Shown here: positions 63,771-64,000 of the stretch, in pieces
Layout: every line of letters begins with the position of its first letter
Numbering within the stretch: the first letter of the stretch is position 1
Assembly: GCA_033964015.1 (NCBI GenBank)
Contig: CM066918.1
Location: 31,348,595 to 31,412,594 of the forward strand
Source: Scolanthus callimorphus
Lineage: Eukaryota; Cnidaria; Anthozoa; Actiniaria; Edwardsiidae
Direction of reading: 5' to 3'
DNA length: 64,000 nt
The notes under the pieces: generated by a model
Database searches by the model: none
What the model was told of the DNA's origin: nothing
Seen by the model: the letters and a program-made list of their open reading frames with translations, nothing else
Made by a program: the position numbers and the translations under genes

Positions 63771-64000
63771 CTGTGAAATAACAATTCATTTCAAAATACC
63801 ATCACAAGACACAGCAGAATCAGTTTTACAAACCAGATTCCTGTGGTATCCCACCCTTTATAATACTAACACGCGCGATCCTGCTGTGGTACAGGATTGC
63901 TAATAGAATAATAATCATCTAATAATAATCATCATAATAGTGGTCGGTTCCCGTCTTAGATTTCGTTAGGTAATGCGCGCGGATTCTCGTTGGGACTAAA

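Overview
The window is eukaryotic, intron-rich, moderately AT-rich DNA with many short non-coding transposons (MITEs), foldbacks and minisatellites. Spliced genes with invertebrate-like orthologues of animal genes (RPS27, ATOS/FAM214, an RFX5/7-type factor, a MEGF10/Draper-like receptor, a class A GPCR) point to a non-vertebrate metazoan. Gene style and repeat content fit an anthozoan cnidarian (coral or anemone) best, but that assignment is an inference.

Layout. 1-4 kb: nested inverted-repeat elements. 4.06-6.64 kb (+): 3' exons of an acidic repeat-containing protein I do not firmly recognise. 6.6-10.6 kb: no gene seen, one 144-bp tandem repeat. 10.6-11.6 kb (+): a single-exon class A GPCR interrupted by three frameshifts. 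11.7-16.4 kb: MITEs and a 2.8-kb inverted-repeat element with internal tandem repeats. 16.4-21.8 kb (-): complete RPS27 in four coding exons, with two paralogous H/ACA-snoRNA candidates in two of its introns and a 580-bp palindrome of palindromes in intron 1. 22.5-36.0 kb (+): an apparently complete ATOS (FAM214/atossa) gene, 14 coding exons, head-to-head with RPS27; its introns hold several minisatellites, one of which repeats a 3' splice site in frame. 35.3-54.7 kb: a direct tandem duplication of about 9-10 kb. Each unit contains the ATOS 3' end and, convergent to it, exons 2-10 of an RFX5/7-type transcription factor on the minus strand; RFX exon 1 lies beyond at 57.4-57.6 kb. 60.3-63.8 kb (-): three EGF exons, a transmembrane exon and the long tyrosine-motif tail of a MEGF10/Draper-like receptor whose 5' end is outside the window.

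The duplication is arranged so that one full ATOS (ending in copy 1) and one full RFX gene (starting at 57.6 kb and ending in copy 2) remain. The copies differ by point changes, minisatellite length, a 1.13-kb foldback insertion in copy 1 only, and single-base indels in G/C runs that break different exons in each copy. Together with frameshifts in ATOS and the GPCR, this suggests residual homopolymer errors in the assembly. The duplication may be either a real segmental duplication or two unmerged haplotypes. Exon boundaries were derived by hand from splice signals, phase agreement and remembered family sequence; no searches were run.
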